A stretch of DNA of 64,000 nt from Oscillospiraceae bacterium (GTDB lineage: Bacteria > Bacillota > Clostridia > Oscillospirales > Oscillospiraceae). The DNA lies in contig CAJTEA010000004.1 in assembly GCA_910575265.1 (NCBI GenBank), positions 1 to 64,000 of the forward strand, given 5' to 3'. Below the pieces are notes generated by a model, which worked only from the letters and a program-made list of their open reading frames with translations, ran no database searches and was not told the DNA's origin. Shown piece after piece: positions 18,533 to 28,666 of this stretch (position 1 is the first letter of the stretch; each line of letters opens with the position of its first letter). The translations under genes were made by a program, and so were the position numbers.

Positions 18533-19205
18533 TGTAGTAACCACCTGTCTCGTCGCTGATGATCCGTCCGTTTTCAATGGCCACTACCCGCTTGGTAAAA
18601 CGGTTGACCAGATTCTTCTCATGGGTGACCACCAGCACAGTGGTGCCCAGCTCGTTGATCCGCTCCAGAAGCATCATGATCTCCAGGGAGCGCTGAGGGT
18701 CCAGGTTGCCGGTTGGCTCGTCGGCGATAATCATGCTGGGGTTGTTCACCAGCGCCCGGGCAATGGCCACCCGCTGCTGCTCGCCGCCGGAGAGCTGACC
18801 AGGATACCGGTCGCCCTTCTGCTCCAGACCCACTAGTTTAAGTACATAAGGAATCCGCCGGCGCAGCTCCCGGTTGGAGGCGCCGATGGCCCGCATGGCA
18901 AAGGAGAGATTTTCATACACCGTCTTCTTCTCAATCAGGCGGAAGTCCTGGAAGATGACCCCCAGGGTACGGCGCATATGGGGGACCTGCCGGGGGGTGA
19001 TGTTGGTCAGGTTGTAGCCATTGACCATCACCCTCCCCTCGCTGGGGGCGATTTCCGCCGTAATCAGCTTGATGAGGGTGGACTTGCCCGATCCGGACGG
19101 GCCAACCAGAAAGACAAACTCCCCATCGTCAATGCGCACATTGACCCCCTTCAGAGCCTTGGTCCCGTTGTCATATTCCTTATATACGTCAATAAAGCGA
19201 ATCAT
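18516..19205 (-). CDS. ftsE: cell-division ATP-binding protein FtsE
   Basis: 229-residue ABC ATPase. Walker [10 protein letters not shown] (about 35-43), Q-loop FQDFRLI, signature [15 protein letters not shown], Walker [13 protein letters not shown], and the switch His in VVTHEKNL. Partner of FtsX. First gene of a four-gene cluster (ftsE, ftsX, 33-residue peptide, M23 protein) that controls septal peptidoglycan cleavage. Confidence 0.96.
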   Translation of the reverse strand: MIRFIDVYKEYDNGTKALKGVNVRIDDGEFVFLVGPSGSGKSTLIKLITAEIAPSEGRVMVNGYNLTNITPRQVPHMRRTLGVIFQDFRLIEKKTVYENLSFAMRAIGASNRELRRRIPYVLKLVGLEQKGDRYPGQLSGGEQQRVAIARALVNNPSMIIADEPTGNLDPQRSLEIMMLLERINELGTTVLVVTHEKNLVNRFTKRVVAIENGRIISDETGGYYNVEKI

Positions 19206-19344
19206 ACCGCGCTCTGCTCCTTACGCCTGGTCATTCTTTCTGTCTGAAACCGTCTCTCTAAGACCGGGGACTTTCCGGATCCCCAGTGTATCACAATTTA
19301 AAAGTTCTGTAAACAGATAATATGTGAACGACGCGAAAAAATGC

Positions 19345-19374
19345 TTGCGCCCGCTGGGGTTCCCGTGGTATTAT
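19345..19374 (+). promoter_or_regulatory. promoter of the hybrid kinase gene
   Basis: TTGCGC, 18-bp spacer, TATTAT, ending 65 bp before the chosen ATG. Divergent from ftsE. Confidence 0.55.
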
Positions 19375-19439
19375 AGAGATGAAATAGTGGGGCAGGCCCA
19401 GCCGCCTGACCCGATTTTTCTGACCAAGGAAGTGTGGGT

Positions 19440-22400
19440 ATGTATCGCTGCTGTGTCCATTTTTACCTGATGGGATGGGGGAAAGAGGACGCCGAATTGG
19501 TGAAGAGTCTGCCTCCGTCGGAACATTTTTCCCATATGTTTGCCGAAAGCGCCTGCCCGGACCGGGATTTGGCGGCGCGGGCGGACGTAATTCTGGCCGA
19601 CCTGAGAAGCATGGACGCGGTCCAGGCCCTCTCCGCGCTGTCCGGCGCCCGGCGGGAGCGGTCGCGGCTGATTGTTCTGGCCGAGGGCGCTCAGCTCGCC
19701 GGACTGTCCCCCTTCCTGTCTCAGCTTCAGGATGTCTGGCTGGCTCCGCTTCCGGCGGAAGCCCTGAAATTCCGTTTCCAGCGCTGGCAGGAGAACTATA
19801 AGCAGGCCTTAGACCTGTGGCAGGCCAACCAGTTCCTAGATTCTGTCATCAACGGCGCGCCTAATCTGGTCTGGTTCAAGGACAAAAACGGGATTCATGA
19901 GAAGGTCAACGACAGCTTCTGCGAAACGGTGAACAAAACCCACGAACAGGTCCAGGGCCAGGGCCACGCCTATATCTGGGACGTGGAACAGGATGACCCC
20001 GTCTGCATCGAGTCGGAGCGGGTGGTCATGGAGACAAAGCAGACCGGCATCTCCGAGGAGAGAATCCTCACCGGCGCGGGTCCCCGGCTGCTGACCACCT
20101 ACAAGTCCCCCCTCTATGATGTGGACGGCAGCGTGATGGGCACTGTGGGCATCGCCATTGACATCACCCAGGAGCGGGCCTACAAGGAGGAGCTGCTTCA
20201 GCAGCGGGACACACTGGAGGCCATCCTCACTTCCCTGGACTGCGGTATCATCTGCCACACGGTAGATGGCTCCCGGATTATCAGCATCAACCAGGCGGCG
20301 CTGGACATTCTGGGCTATCAGTCTCAGGAAGCGCTGACCACGGACGGATTCTTTCTGGTGGCCTCCTCTGTGGTGGAGGAGGACAGGGAAAACCTGTGCC
20401 GGCTTATTACCGGCCTGAAAAAGCCGGGGGACTGTGTCAGCACCGAATACCGGGTCCAGCATCCCGACGGGACCCTCCTACACGTTATGGGCAATATCAA
20501 GCTGGTGGAGGAAAACGGGCGGCAGTATTTCCAGCGCTTCCTCCTGGACTGCACCGCCCAGAAGCTGCGGGAACAGCAGGAGCGCGTTGAGACCGAGCGC
20601 CGGCAGATGGAGCTGGTTCAGGCCCTGAGTGTGGACTACAGTCTGGTGTGCGTCTTTGACCTGGTAACCGGAGACGGACGGTCCTTGCGCATCAGCAGCT
20701 GTCCGGATGGACTGCTTCAGTCCCTGTTCAACGGACAAATCCAGCTGGAACACTGCATGGAACGCTACATAGACTCCTGCGTCTACGAGGAGGACCGTGA
20801 GCCGCTGCGCCAGGCCTGCAGCCGGAGGTATTTGGAGGAAAAGCTGTCCGCCGACAGCATCCTCTATCTCAACTACCGGACCATATGCCACGGTGAAATG
20901 CGTTACTTCCAGATGAAGGCCGTTCGCACCGGCGACTGGAATGGCCAGCATTCCATCGTTCTGGGCTTCCGCAATGTGGACGATGAGACCCGCCAGGAGC
21001 TGGAGAAAAAGACTCTCCTGGAGGACGCTCTGACCCAGGCCAATCAGGCCAGCAAGGCTAAGAGCGCGTTTCTGTCCAATATGTCTCACGACATCCGCAC
21101 CCCCATGAACGCCATCGTGGGCTTTACCACCCTGGCCATCACCCACCTGGACCAGAAGGAGCAGGTGGAGGGCTATCTGAAAAAGATTCTCACCTCGGGC
21201 AACCACCTGGTCAGCCTTATCAACGATGTGCTGGACATGAGCCGTATTGAGAGCGGTAAAATGCGCCTGGACGAGGCCCTGTGCCGTCTGCCCGACATCC
21301 TTCACGGTCTGCGCAGCATTGTGCAGGCTGATGTCCGCGCCAAGCAGCTGGACTTTTACATCGACACAGTGGACGTGCTGGATGAGGACATATACTGCGA
21401 CAAGCTTCGGCTGAATCAGGTGCTGCTCAATTTGTTGAGCAACTCCATCAAATATACCCCGGCGGGCGGCGTGGTCAGCATGCGCGTCATCCAAAAACCC
21501 GGCGCCCCGGCGGGCCGTGCCAGCTACGAGTTCCGCATCAAGGACAACGGCATCGGCATGAGTGAGGAATTTGTGACCCACATCTTCGAGCCCTTTGAGC
21601 GGGAACGCAACTCCACCATCAGCGGCATCCAGGGCACCGGTCTGGGCATGGCCATCACCAAGAATATCGTGGATATGATGAGCGGCGCCATCCAGATATA
21701 CAGCGAGCAGGATGTGGGAACAGAGTTTGTTGTCAGCTTCACCTTCCGGCTCAGCTCCGCGCCCAAGGAGGTCCCCACCATCCCTGAGCTGAAAAACTGC
21801 CGCGCTCTGGTGGTGGACGACGATTTCAACACCTGCGACAGCGTATCCTACATGCTCCAGCAGTTCGGCATGCGGGCCGAGTGGACCCTGTCCGGCAAGG
21901 AGGCCGTTCTCCGCACCCGCCAGGCTGTTATGCGAAGGGACAACTACAGCGTCTATATCATCGACTGGCTTATGCCCGACCTCAACGGCATTGAGGTCGC
22001 CCGCCGCATCCGCAAAGAGACCGGCGAGGACGTGCCCATCATCGTTCTCACCGCCTACGACCTGTCCGACATTGAGGATGAGGCCCGGGACGCCGGCGTA
22101 ACCGCCTTTTGCAGCAAGCCGCTGTTCATGTCGGAGCTGCGCACCTGCCTGAATTCCATCGTCAGCACCGACAAGGACCCCCAGTCGCGGGAGGAACAGC
22201 AGACACAGTCCAAACACCACTCCGGACGTATCCTCCTGGCCGAAGACAACGAGCTCAATCAGGAGATCGCCGCCGCCATCCTCACCGAAGCGGGCTTCAC
22301 CGTGGAGATCGCTTCCAACGGCCAGCTTGCCGTGGATATGCTCAGCGCCTCCGAACCGGGCTATTACCAGCTGATCCTGATGGATGTACAGATGCCCGTG

Positions 22401-22598
22401 ATGGACGGCTACACCGCCACCAGGACGATCCGCGCCCTGCCCAACCGGCAGCTGGCCTCTATCCCCATCTTGGCCATGACCGCCAACGCCTTTGAGGAGG
22501 ACCGCCGGGACGCCCTCCAGGCCGGTATGAACGGCCATATCGCCAAGCCTATCAACATCAAAAAACTTCTGAGCACCCTGGACCAGATTATGGAATAG
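19440..22598 (+). CDS. cytosolic PAS hybrid sensor kinase with two receivers
   Basis: 1052 residues, no membrane segment. Order: an unusual N-terminal 120 residues that look like a receiver relic (DVILADLRSMDAVQAL), PAS domains at about 130-250 and 255-375, a third sensor region at about 390-520, HisKA (FLSNMSHDIRTPMNAIVG, His near 549), HATPase (NLLSNSIKYTPAGG, IKDNGIGMS, GTGLGMAITKNIV), receiver 1 (Asp near 840, YIIDWLMPDLNG) and receiver 2 (Asp near 981, LILMDVQMPVMDG). No HPt domain or output regulator is encoded nearby, so the phosphate target is unknown. The ATG at 19440 is preceded by AAGGAAG; a GTG 6 nt upstream is the alternative. Confidence 0.93.
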   Translation: MYRCCVHFYLMGWGKEDAELVKSLPPSEHFSHMFAESACPDRDLAARADVILADLRSMDAVQALSALSGARRERSRLIVLAEGAQLAGLSPFLSQLQDVWLAPLPAEALKFRFQRWQENYKQALDLWQANQFLDSVINGAPNLVWFKDKNGIHEKVNDSFCETVNKTHEQVQGQGHAYIWDVEQDDPVCIESERVVMETKQTGISEERILTGAGPRLLTTYKSPLYDVDGSVMGTVGIAIDITQERAYKEELLQQRDTLEAILTSLDCGIICHTVDGSRIISINQAALDILGYQSQEALTTDGFFLVASSVVEEDRENLCRLITGLKKPGDCVSTEYRVQHPDGTLLHVMGNIKLVEENGRQYFQRFLLDCTAQKLREQQERVETERRQMELVQALSVDYSLVCVFDLVTGDGRSLRISSCPDGLLQSLFNGQIQLEHCMERYIDSCVYEEDREPLRQACSRRYLEEKLSADSILYLNYRTICHGEMRYFQMKAVRTGDWNGQHSIVLGFRNVDDETRQELEKKTLLEDALTQANQASKAKSAFLSNMSHDIRTPMNAIVGFTTLAITHLDQKEQVEGYLKKILTSGNHLVSLINDVLDMSRIESGKMRLDEALCRLPDILHGLRSIVQADVRAKQLDFYIDTVDVLDEDIYCDKLRLNQVLLNLLSNSIKYTPAGGVVSMRVIQKPGAPAGRASYEFRIKDNGIGMSEEFVTHIFEPFERERNSTISGIQGTGLGMAITKNIVDMMSGAIQIYSEQDVGTEFVVSFTFRLSSAPKEVPTIPELKNCRALVVDDDFNTCDSVSYMLQQFGMRAEWTLSGKEAVLRTRQAVMRRDNYSVYIIDWLMPDLNGIEVARRIRKETGEDVPIIVLTAYDLSDIEDEARDAGVTAFCSKPLFMSELRTCLNSIVSTDKDPQSREEQQTQSKHHSGRILLAEDNELNQEIAAAILTEAGFTVEIASNGQLAVDMLSASEPGYYQLILMDVQMPVMDGYTATRTIRALPNRQLASIPILAMTANAFEEDRRDALQAGMNGHIAKPINIKKLLSTLDQIME

Positions 22599-22670
22599 AA
22601 ACAACCGTTCAAAGATCATATGGCCCAGCCGGCGGTTTGCGCGTCACCGCCCACATAGCCGCCGCTTTCG

Positions 22671-22713
22671 GGCATGAAAAAAACACGATTTTTTATCGTG
22701 TTTTTTTCATGCC
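22671..22713. terminator. bidirectional terminator between convergent genes
   Basis: A perfect 19-bp inverted repeat, GGCATGAAAAAAACACGAT and its complement, with a 5-base loop. The A/T part inside the stem supplies a T-run in both directions, suiting the hybrid kinase on the left and the AI-2E permease on the right. Confidence 0.85.
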
Positions 22714-22736
22714 ATTAAATTTGTCGGGAGGCATTT

Positions 22737-24005
22737 TCATTTTGCCATTGGCCCCGTTTTTCCCATATAGTCGCCGGTATCCTCAGACAGTCCCCGGCCG
22801 CGCAGGCCATAGCCTACCAGACGGCTGATGACACTGTAGATCATCGCAAAGACAGGTACACCCAGCACCATACCGGCAAAGCCAAACACTCCGCCGAAGA
22901 GGAGGATGGAAAACAGCACCCAGAAGGAGGCCAGACCGGTGGAGTCACCCAGAATCTTGGGACCCAGAATATTGCCGTCAAACTGCTGGAGAACAAGGAT
23001 AAAGATCGCGAAATAGACCGCTTTGATGGGACTTACCAGCAGAATCAGCAGCCCGCAGGGTACCGCTCCGATGAAGGGGCCAAAGAAGGGAATGATGTTG
23101 GTAACTCCCACAATGGTCGCCACCAGAGCCGGATAGGGAAACTTAAACAGGTTGCAGCACACCAGACAGATTACGCCGATGATGAGAGAATCCACCAGCT
23201 TGCCGTTAATAAAGCCGCTCATAATCTTATAGGCGCCGCGTACCTCCTCCACCAGCAGATCGGCGATATCGGTGCGGAAGAGGCTGTATACGATCTTCTT
23301 GCTCTGGGCGGCAAAAAGGTCCTTCCGCGCCAGAAGGTAGACGGAGACGATAATGGCAATCAGCAGGTCCTTCACCAGCACCAGAAATCCCACAACCATA
23401 CCGGACACTCCGGCGACCACGCCGGTCAGGTTGGGCAGGATGGTGGCGCGCACCCACTGGAAGGTAGTGGACAGGGATTCCAAATTGGGCAGAATGTCGG
23501 AATTCAGCCACTGCTCCAGGGACTCGGCGGCGGAGTTATACACAGGCAGAATGGCCGCCTGAATGTCCGGGTTATCCTCAAAAAAGGTCTGGAGCCACTT
23601 CTGGACATTCTCAATATAATCTGGGACAGAGTTGACCAGTCCCACCACGCTTTCATACACCTGTGGCAAAACCATCGCCAGCAGCAGATAAATCAGGAAC
23701 AGCGCCAGCAGAAGGCTGAGTACAATCGCCACAAAGTTAAGGAATGTTCCGGTTCGCTTGTCCGCCTTCTGTTTGTCAGAGGTTATGGCCGTCAAAAAAC
23801 GGAGGATATTCCGGTGGACGGGCAGCAGCAGAAAAGCGATCACCGCCCCCATAAAGATGGGGCGCAGAATCCGGGCCAGCGTATCCAAAAAGCCAGCCAC
23901 CGCTTTAATCTGAAACATGAGGAAAAACAGCAGCAGAGAAGCCGCTACCACCGCGAAGGCAGTCAGCCCCGCGGCCAGATAGGGGTGCCTGACATTTCGT
24001 TTCAT
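22737..24005 (-). CDS. AI-2E family transporter (TqsA/YdiK-like)
   Basis: 422 residues with about eight hydrophobic segments; two near the start (13-35, 37-58), one near 88-112, then a polar stretch and a cluster from 205 onward. The conserved C-terminal block (TNIIPFFGPFIGAVPCGLLILL, GNILGPKILGDSTGLASFWVLFSILLFGGVFGFAGMVLGVPVFAMIY) is diagnostic. Members are exporters with varied substrates; a link to AI-2 is not implied here. Directly follows purB (12-nt gap). Confidence 0.92.
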   Translation of the reverse strand: MKRNVRHPYLAAGLTAFAVVAASLLLFFLMFQIKAVAGFLDTLARILRPIFMGAVIAFLLLPVHRNILRFLTAITSDKQKADKRTGTFLNFVAIVLSLLLALFLIYLLLAMVLPQVYESVVGLVNSVPDYIENVQKWLQTFFEDNPDIQAAILPVYNSAAESLEQWLNSDILPNLESLSTTFQWVRATILPNLTGVVAGVSGMVVGFLVLVKDLLIAIIVSVYLLARKDLFAAQSKKIVYSLFRTDIADLLVEEVRGAYKIMSGFINGKLVDSLIIGVICLVCCNLFKFPYPALVATIVGVTNIIPFFGPFIGAVPCGLLILLVSPIKAVYFAIFILVLQQFDGNILGPKILGDSTGLASFWVLFSILLFGGVFGFAGMVLGVPVFAMIYSVISRLVGYGLRGRGLSEDTGDYMGKTGPMAK

Positions 24006-24017
24006 CCCGGTTCCTCC

Positions 24018-25454
24018 TTATACCTTCAACTCCGCGTCGGCGCCCGCCAGAGCGGAGGCATATCGCTCCAGCACGGGCCGGACCTGCAGCGCCAGAAAAT
24101 CCTCCACCTGTTCCGTGCAGCGGCCGGTGTAGGCCGCCGGGTCCAGGTGGGCGGACAGCTCCTCCTTTGTCATTCCGAACGCGGGGTCCGCCGCCATCAG
24201 ATCAATAAGGTTGTTGGCCTGCCCCAGCTCCTTCACGCTGTATCCCGCCTCCTGGGACAAGACCCGGATACGCTCATGGAGTTCCTGCCGGTCCCCCCCC
24301 CGCTTGACGGCGTCCATCATGATGTTCTCGCTGGCCATAAAGGGCAGCTCCTCCAGAACGTGCTTCTCAATCACCTTGGGGTGGACCACCAGCCCGGAGG
24401 CCACATTGGCCCAGATATTCACAATCGCGTCCACAGCCAGGAAGGCCTCCGGAACGCTGAGCCGCTTGTTGGCCGAGTCATCCAAGGTGCGCTCGAACCA
24501 CTGGGTAGCGGTGGTAACGGCGGGGTTGCCCACGTCTACGATGACGTATCGCGCCAGAGAGCAGATGCGCTCGCACCGCATGGGGTTGCGCTTATAGGGC
24601 ATAGCGGAGGACCCGATCTGGTTCGTCTCAAAGGGCTCCTCCACCTCCTTCAGGTGGCACAGCAGACGCAGATCGGTGGCAAACTTGCTGGCGGACTGGG
24701 CCACCCCGGCCAGGGTTGACACCACGTTGTAGTCCAGCTTTCGGGAGTAAGTCTGCCCGCTCACCGGGACGACGGCTGTAAAGCCCATCTCTCTGGCAAT
24801 CTTCTCCTCCAGCAGCTTTACCTTCTCGTGATCCCCCTCGAACAGCTCCAGGAAGGAGGCCTGTGTGCCGGTGGTCCCCTTGGAGCCCAGCAGAGCCAGC
24901 GTGGAGATGCGGTGCTCAATCTCCTCCAGATCCATAAGCAGCTCGTTCATCCAAAGGGTCGCCCGCTTACCCACCGTGACCAGCTGGGCGGCCTGAAAGT
25001 GGGTAAAGCCCAGCGTCGGCAGCGCCTTGTACTCCTCCGCGAACTTCGCCAGATGGGCCAGTACCCGGATAATCTTGTCCCGGACCAGCTCCAGCCCCTC
25101 CCGCATGAGGATCACGTCGGTGTTGTCCCCCACGTAGCAGCTGGTGGCCCCCAGGTGGATGATGGGCATGGCCTTGGGGCACAGCTCGCCGTAGGTATGG
25201 ACGTGGGCCATCACGTCGTGGCGCAGCTTCTTCTCCCACTGGGCGGCTTTTTCGTAGTCGATATCGGTAATGTGGGCCTCCAGTTCCTCCACCTGCTCCC
25301 GGGTGACAGGCAGGCCCAGCTCCATCTCCGCCCGGGCCAGGGCCACCCACAGGCGGCGCCATGTGGAGAATTTCTTGTCGGGGGAGAAGATGTACTGCAT
25401 CTCGTCGCTGGCGTAGCGGGAGGACAGAGGGCTCTCATAGCGGTTGGTTGACAT
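24018..25454 (-). CDS. purB: adenylosuccinate lyase
   Basis: Cleaves SAICAR and adenylosuccinate in purine synthesis. 478 residues from the ATG at 25454, which has AGAGGT upstream; the preceding open stretch of 47 residues overlaps a leader and is not family-like. Start NRYESPLSSRYASDEMQYIFS, catalytic-loop signature GSSAMPYKRNPMRCE near 290. The longer N-terminal form with YIFSP is the one common in Clostridia and animals. Followed by the AI-2E permease. Confidence 0.95.
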   Translation of the reverse strand: MSTNRYESPLSSRYASDEMQYIFSPDKKFSTWRRLWVALARAEMELGLPVTREQVEELEAHITDIDYEKAAQWEKKLRHDVMAHVHTYGELCPKAMPIIHLGATSCYVGDNTDVILMREGLELVRDKIIRVLAHLAKFAEEYKALPTLGFTHFQAAQLVTVGKRATLWMNELLMDLEEIEHRISTLALLGSKGTTGTQASFLELFEGDHEKVKLLEEKIAREMGFTAVVPVSGQTYSRKLDYNVVSTLAGVAQSASKFATDLRLLCHLKEVEEPFETNQIGSSAMPYKRNPMRCERICSLARYVIVDVGNPAVTTATQWFERTLDDSANKRLSVPEAFLAVDAIVNIWANVASGLVVHPKVIEKHVLEELPFMASENIMMDAVKRGGDRQELHERIRVLSQEAGYSVKELGQANNLIDLMAADPAFGMTKEELSAHLDPAAYTGRCTEQVEDFLALQVRPVLERYASALAGADAELKV

Positions 25455-25560
25455 AATATTGACCTCTTTTTCTTTGGGAATTTTCCAGTTTATTATAGCG
25501 CATATTTCCCCCATTTGCCACCCTTGGAAAAAATTTTCACAAAACTTTAAGGAGCAATTA

Positions 25561-25589
25561 AAAATCGGAGGCTGCTGGCCTCCGATTTT
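25561..25589 (-). terminator. terminator after leuB
   Basis: AAAATCGGAGG (25561-25571)/CCTCCGATTTT (25579-25589), 11-bp perfect stem, T-run on the minus strand, 8 nt after the leuB stop. Ends the leu operon before purB. Confidence 0.85.
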
Positions 25590-25596
25590 GGTCAAT

Positions 25597-26673
25597 TTAC
25601 AGCTTTGCCCGTATCAGCTCGCCCATTTTCAGGGTTCCGACCACTTCCTCGCCGGGCTTGGCGATGTCGGCGGTGCGCCAGCCCTCGTTGAGGACGGCGT
25701 CCACCGCGTCCTCAATGGCCTTGGCCTCGGCGGGCAGGTCAAAGGAGTAGCGGAACATCATGGCCACCGACAGGATGGTGGCGATGGGGTTGGCCTTGTC
25801 CTGGCCGGCGATATCGGGAGCGGAACCATGTATGGGCTCATACAGCCCTGGGGCGGTGTCGCCGATGGAGGCGGAGGGCAGCAGGCCAATGGAGCCGGTA
25901 ATCATGGACGCCTCGTCGGACAGGATGTCACCGAACATGTTCTCGGTGACCACCACGTCAAACTGCCCCGGGTCCCGGACCAGCTGCATGGCGGCGTTGT
26001 CCACCAGCACGTCCTCATACTCCACGTCAGAGTACTCCTCCGCCAGCTTATGCATCACCTGCCGCCACAGACGGGAGGTCTCCAGCACGTTGGCCTTGTC
26101 CACGCTGGCCAGCCTCTTACCCCGCAGGCGGGCCAGCTCAAAGGCCCGGCGGCCGATGCGCTCAACCTCTTTTTCTGAGTAGGCCATCCGGTCGGCGGCC
26201 TCCTCTCCCCGGTCCTCGGTGGCGTACCGCTCCCGCTTGCCGAAATAGATGCCCCCGGTCAGCTCCCGGACGATCATCAGGTCGATCCCCCTGTCAGCGG
26301 TCTCCTTTTTCAGGGGGCAGGCCTCCGCCAGAGCGGGCCGCAGAGCGGCGGGGCGCAGGTTGGCGTACAGCCCCAGGTCCTTACGGATGGACAGCAGAGC
26401 GGTCTCGGGCCGCTTGTCCGGTTCGGTGGAGTGGCCCCATTTGGGTCCGCCCACCGCCCCCAGCAGGACAGCGTCACACTCCTCGCACGTTTCAGCGGTG
26501 CCCTCGGGATAGCTCTTGCCCACCGCGTCGATGGCGCAGCCCCCCATCAGAATGTCGGTGTATTCAAAGGTATGGCCAAATTTCTCGCCAATGGCGTCCA
26601 TCACCTTGACGGCCTCCCCTACCACCTCGGGGCCGATGCCGTCGCCCTTAATGAGGGCGATTTTATAATTCAT
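25597..26673 (-). CDS. leuB: 3-isopropylmalate dehydrogenase
   Basis: Third enzyme of leucine synthesis, NAD-dependent oxidative decarboxylation. 358 residues from the ATG at 26673, preceded by AAGGAGT. Start [17 protein letters not shown]; substrate arginines in [12 protein letters not shown]; metal-site block [42 protein letters not shown] near 280. Last gene of the leu operon, 18 nt after a small unknown gene. Confidence 0.96.
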   Translation of the reverse strand: MNYKIALIKGDGIGPEVVGEAVKVMDAIGEKFGHTFEYTDILMGGCAIDAVGKSYPEGTAETCEECDAVLLGAVGGPKWGHSTEPDKRPETALLSIRKDLGLYANLRPAALRPALAEACPLKKETADRGIDLMIVRELTGGIYFGKRERYATEDRGEEAADRMAYSEKEVERIGRRAFELARLRGKRLASVDKANVLETSRLWRQVMHKLAEEYSDVEYEDVLVDNAAMQLVRDPGQFDVVVTENMFGDILSDEASMITGSIGLLPSASIGDTAPGLYEPIHGSAPDIAGQDKANPIATILSVAMMFRYSFDLPAEAKAIEDAVDAVLNEGWRTADIAKPGEEVVGTLKMGELIRAKL

Positions 26674-26691
26674 GCTGTTCACTCCTTATTT

Positions 26692-27339
26692 TTATTCCGG
26701 CCAGACCTGGCGGCAGTCAGCCTGTTCGGCGTTGGGCTTTTCGGATACCAGTACCTGGACAGACTGAGACAGGTCGTTGCCCTCAAATTTCTCGGTTTTC
26801 AGAAGCTCCAAAATCTTAGGCCACCAGCCCTCCGCGTCCTCGGTCTTGAGCCAGACGGCCAGGATATGGCCTTCCTCGTCCACATAGTCATAACCGTTAT
26901 CCTGGATTGCCCCCTGGGACCACTCCTCAATCCGGTCGGGCAGGGTGTAGCGGATATCCAAGTCCGGGTTTTCCATCTTCCGGGAGTCTATGCTGATTAC
27001 GATGGACTGCATCTTCTGGAACCGCAGGCGGATCAGGCGGTTTTCCTCCAGAAAATCCTGGCGGAGCTCACAGGAAAATCCAAGGGGCTCCAACGCCCCC
27101 ACCAGAGCCTGGACGGCGACTGCGCTGCCCGGGAAAAAGCAGGACAGGGCCTTCAGCTCCTCCCCCACCGCAGCATCCCGAACCTGCGCACAGAGGGACC
27201 GGTCGTCCCCCTTTAGGGCACAACTTGACAGTATCTCCGCCAGCTCAACATGCACCCGAACAGCGGCTTCGTCAATACCCAGGAAAACTACCTTCTCCCC
27301 CGGTTCAAAGGTCAGCGGTGTTCGTTTGGGCGTTTTCAT
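26692..27339 (-). CDS. uncharacterised protein inside the leu operon
   Basis: 215 residues, no family recognised. Start at 27339 gives MKTPKRTPLTFEPGEKVVFLGID; the longer open frame upstream is only the reverse frame of leuD. Soluble, acidic, with alternating strands and helices and no signal peptide. Contains RLRFQKMQSIVISIDSRKME and a WWPKILELLKTEKFEG stretch. It overlaps the leuD stop by 4 bp (ATGA) and sits 18 nt before leuB, so it is translated with the leucine enzymes. Role unknown. Confidence 0.75.
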   Translation of the reverse strand: MKTPKRTPLTFEPGEKVVFLGIDEAAVRVHVELAEILSSCALKGDDRSLCAQVRDAAVGEELKALSCFFPGSAVAVQALVGALEPLGFSCELRQDFLEENRLIRLRFQKMQSIVISIDSRKMENPDLDIRYTLPDRIEEWSQGAIQDNGYDYVDEEGHILAVWLKTEDAEGWWPKILELLKTEKFEGNDLSQSVQVLVSEKPNAEQADCRQVWPE

Positions 27340-27821
27340 TTCGCCACTCCTCGCTCCTTCAGGGAGTTGAGCAGGCCACCGCTTTTGATAATGCCGTCGA
27401 TAAACTCCGGGAAGGGGGCGGCCTGCCAGGTTTTGCCCTGGGTGGTGTCGGTGATGGTGCCGCTGGCGAAATCCACCTCCACCTGGTCTCCGGCCTGGAT
27501 CTCCTCCGCCGCCTGGGGACACTCCACGATGGGGAAGCCGATGTTGATGGCGTTGCGGTAGAAGATGCGGGCGAAGGAGGGGGCGATCACGCACTTCACC
27601 CCGCAGGACTTGATGGCCAGGGGGGCGTGCTCCCGGCTGGAGCCGCAGCCGAAGTTTGGCCCGGCCACGATGATATCCCCCGCCTCCACTGTGGAGGCGA
27701 AATCCGCGTCGATGTCCTCCATGCAGTGGCTGGCCAGCGCCGCCGGGGAGGGGTCGTTCAGATGCCGAGCCGGAATAATCACGTCGGTGTCCACATTGGC
27801 GCCGTATTTGTAAACTTTCAT
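27336..27821 (-). CDS. leuD: 3-isopropylmalate dehydratase small subunit
   Basis: 161 residues, complete. YGANVDTDVIIPARHLN at the start and GPNFGCGSSREHAPLAIK near 58 are the family signatures. Works with LeuC to isomerise 2- to 3-isopropylmalate. In most relatives it follows leuC directly; here a methyltransferase gene lies between them. Confidence 0.96.
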   Translation of the reverse strand: MKVYKYGANVDTDVIIPARHLNDPSPAALASHCMEDIDADFASTVEAGDIIVAGPNFGCGSSREHAPLAIKSCGVKCVIAPSFARIFYRNAINIGFPIVECPQAAEEIQAGDQVEVDFASGTITDTTQGKTWQAAPFPEFIDGIIKSGGLLNSLKERGVAK

Positions 27822-27851
27822 ATTGTTTTCTCGTCCTTTCTTCTATTTGAA

Positions 27852-28610
27852 CTATAGCCTGACGCTCCTGATTCTCAAACGGACATAGTCCGAATACCAG
27901 CTCCCATTTTTATACAGGCTGCTCCGCAGACCGCGAAGCGCTTCCTCTATCATCGCTTCCTTTTCGCCTTCCTGTTTTACCACCGAAAATGGCGTTTTGA
28001 GAAACATATTGATCCAGTCCCTCATCCCATTCTCGCCTTTCAGCTCAGTCGGTCGGTCAAAAAGGACCGCAAATCTTACTTGAAAGCCCGCGCGCTCCAA
28101 AAGAGCTGTATATTCGCCGATCGTTGGGAAATAAAATGGCATGTTGTAAGAAAATCCGTGCGCGGAAAACACCTCTCTCAGCGCTCCATGAATCTGATCA
28201 TTGTTCCCATATCCGCCAAGTTCAAAGACAAATTCTCCGGATTTTTTCAGCACATCATGTACACAGTTCAGCATATTATCCTGCTGTTCCCGATCAATCC
28301 AATGGAGCACCGCATTGGAGAATACAACATCAACCGGTTCCGCCAACGAAAAGCATGTGGCGTCCGCCTGGATAAATTCGATCGTTGGATGGCTTTTTCT
28401 CGCAATATCCAGCAGCTCCGGCGAGGCGTCCATCCCCTTCACAAGATAACCTTTCTCACGCAGAACATTCGACAGCGCTCCATTGCCGCACCCCAAATCC
28501 AATACGGCGCTTCCTTTCCCCGCTTCAATCAGCTCTATCACACTCTGTCCATACTGATGTACGAACGAAAAATTTGAGGTGTATGCCGCCCCGTCCCAAG
28601 CGATATTCAC
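27852..28610 (-). CDS. class I SAM-dependent methyltransferase, probably acquired
   Basis: 252 residues similar to trans-aconitate-methyltransferase-type enzymes. SAM motif VLDLGCGNGALSNVLREKG (about 36-54), acidic loop GMDASPELLDIARK, and post-motif NAVLHWIDRE (about 107-116). The C-terminal half fits the same group (MPFYFPTIGEYTALLERAGF). GTG start behind GAGAGGAG. GC content is visibly lower than the leu genes on either side (AT-rich wobble positions), and it splits leuC from leuD, so I infer insertion by transfer. Substrate unknown. Confidence 0.85.
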   Translation of the reverse strand: MNIAWDGAAYTSNFSFVHQYGQSVIELIEAGKGSAVLDLGCGNGALSNVLREKGYLVKGMDASPELLDIARKSHPTIEFIQADATCFSLAEPVDVVFSNAVLHWIDREQQDNMLNCVHDVLKKSGEFVFELGGYGNNDQIHGALREVFSAHGFSYNMPFYFPTIGEYTALLERAGFQVRFAVLFDRPTELKGENGMRDWINMFLKTPFSVVKQEGEKEAMIEEALRGLRSSLYKNGSWYSDYVRLRIRSVRL

Positions 28611-28666
28611 GCAATCATTCTCCTCTCCGGGCTTGACCGGGCTCTCGGATTGCTTTCGCGCGCTTG

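Noticed and set aside
20478-22619. A 713-codon open frame on the minus strand
   Set aside because: Antisense of the hybrid histidine kinase; no domain motif, low-complexity composition.
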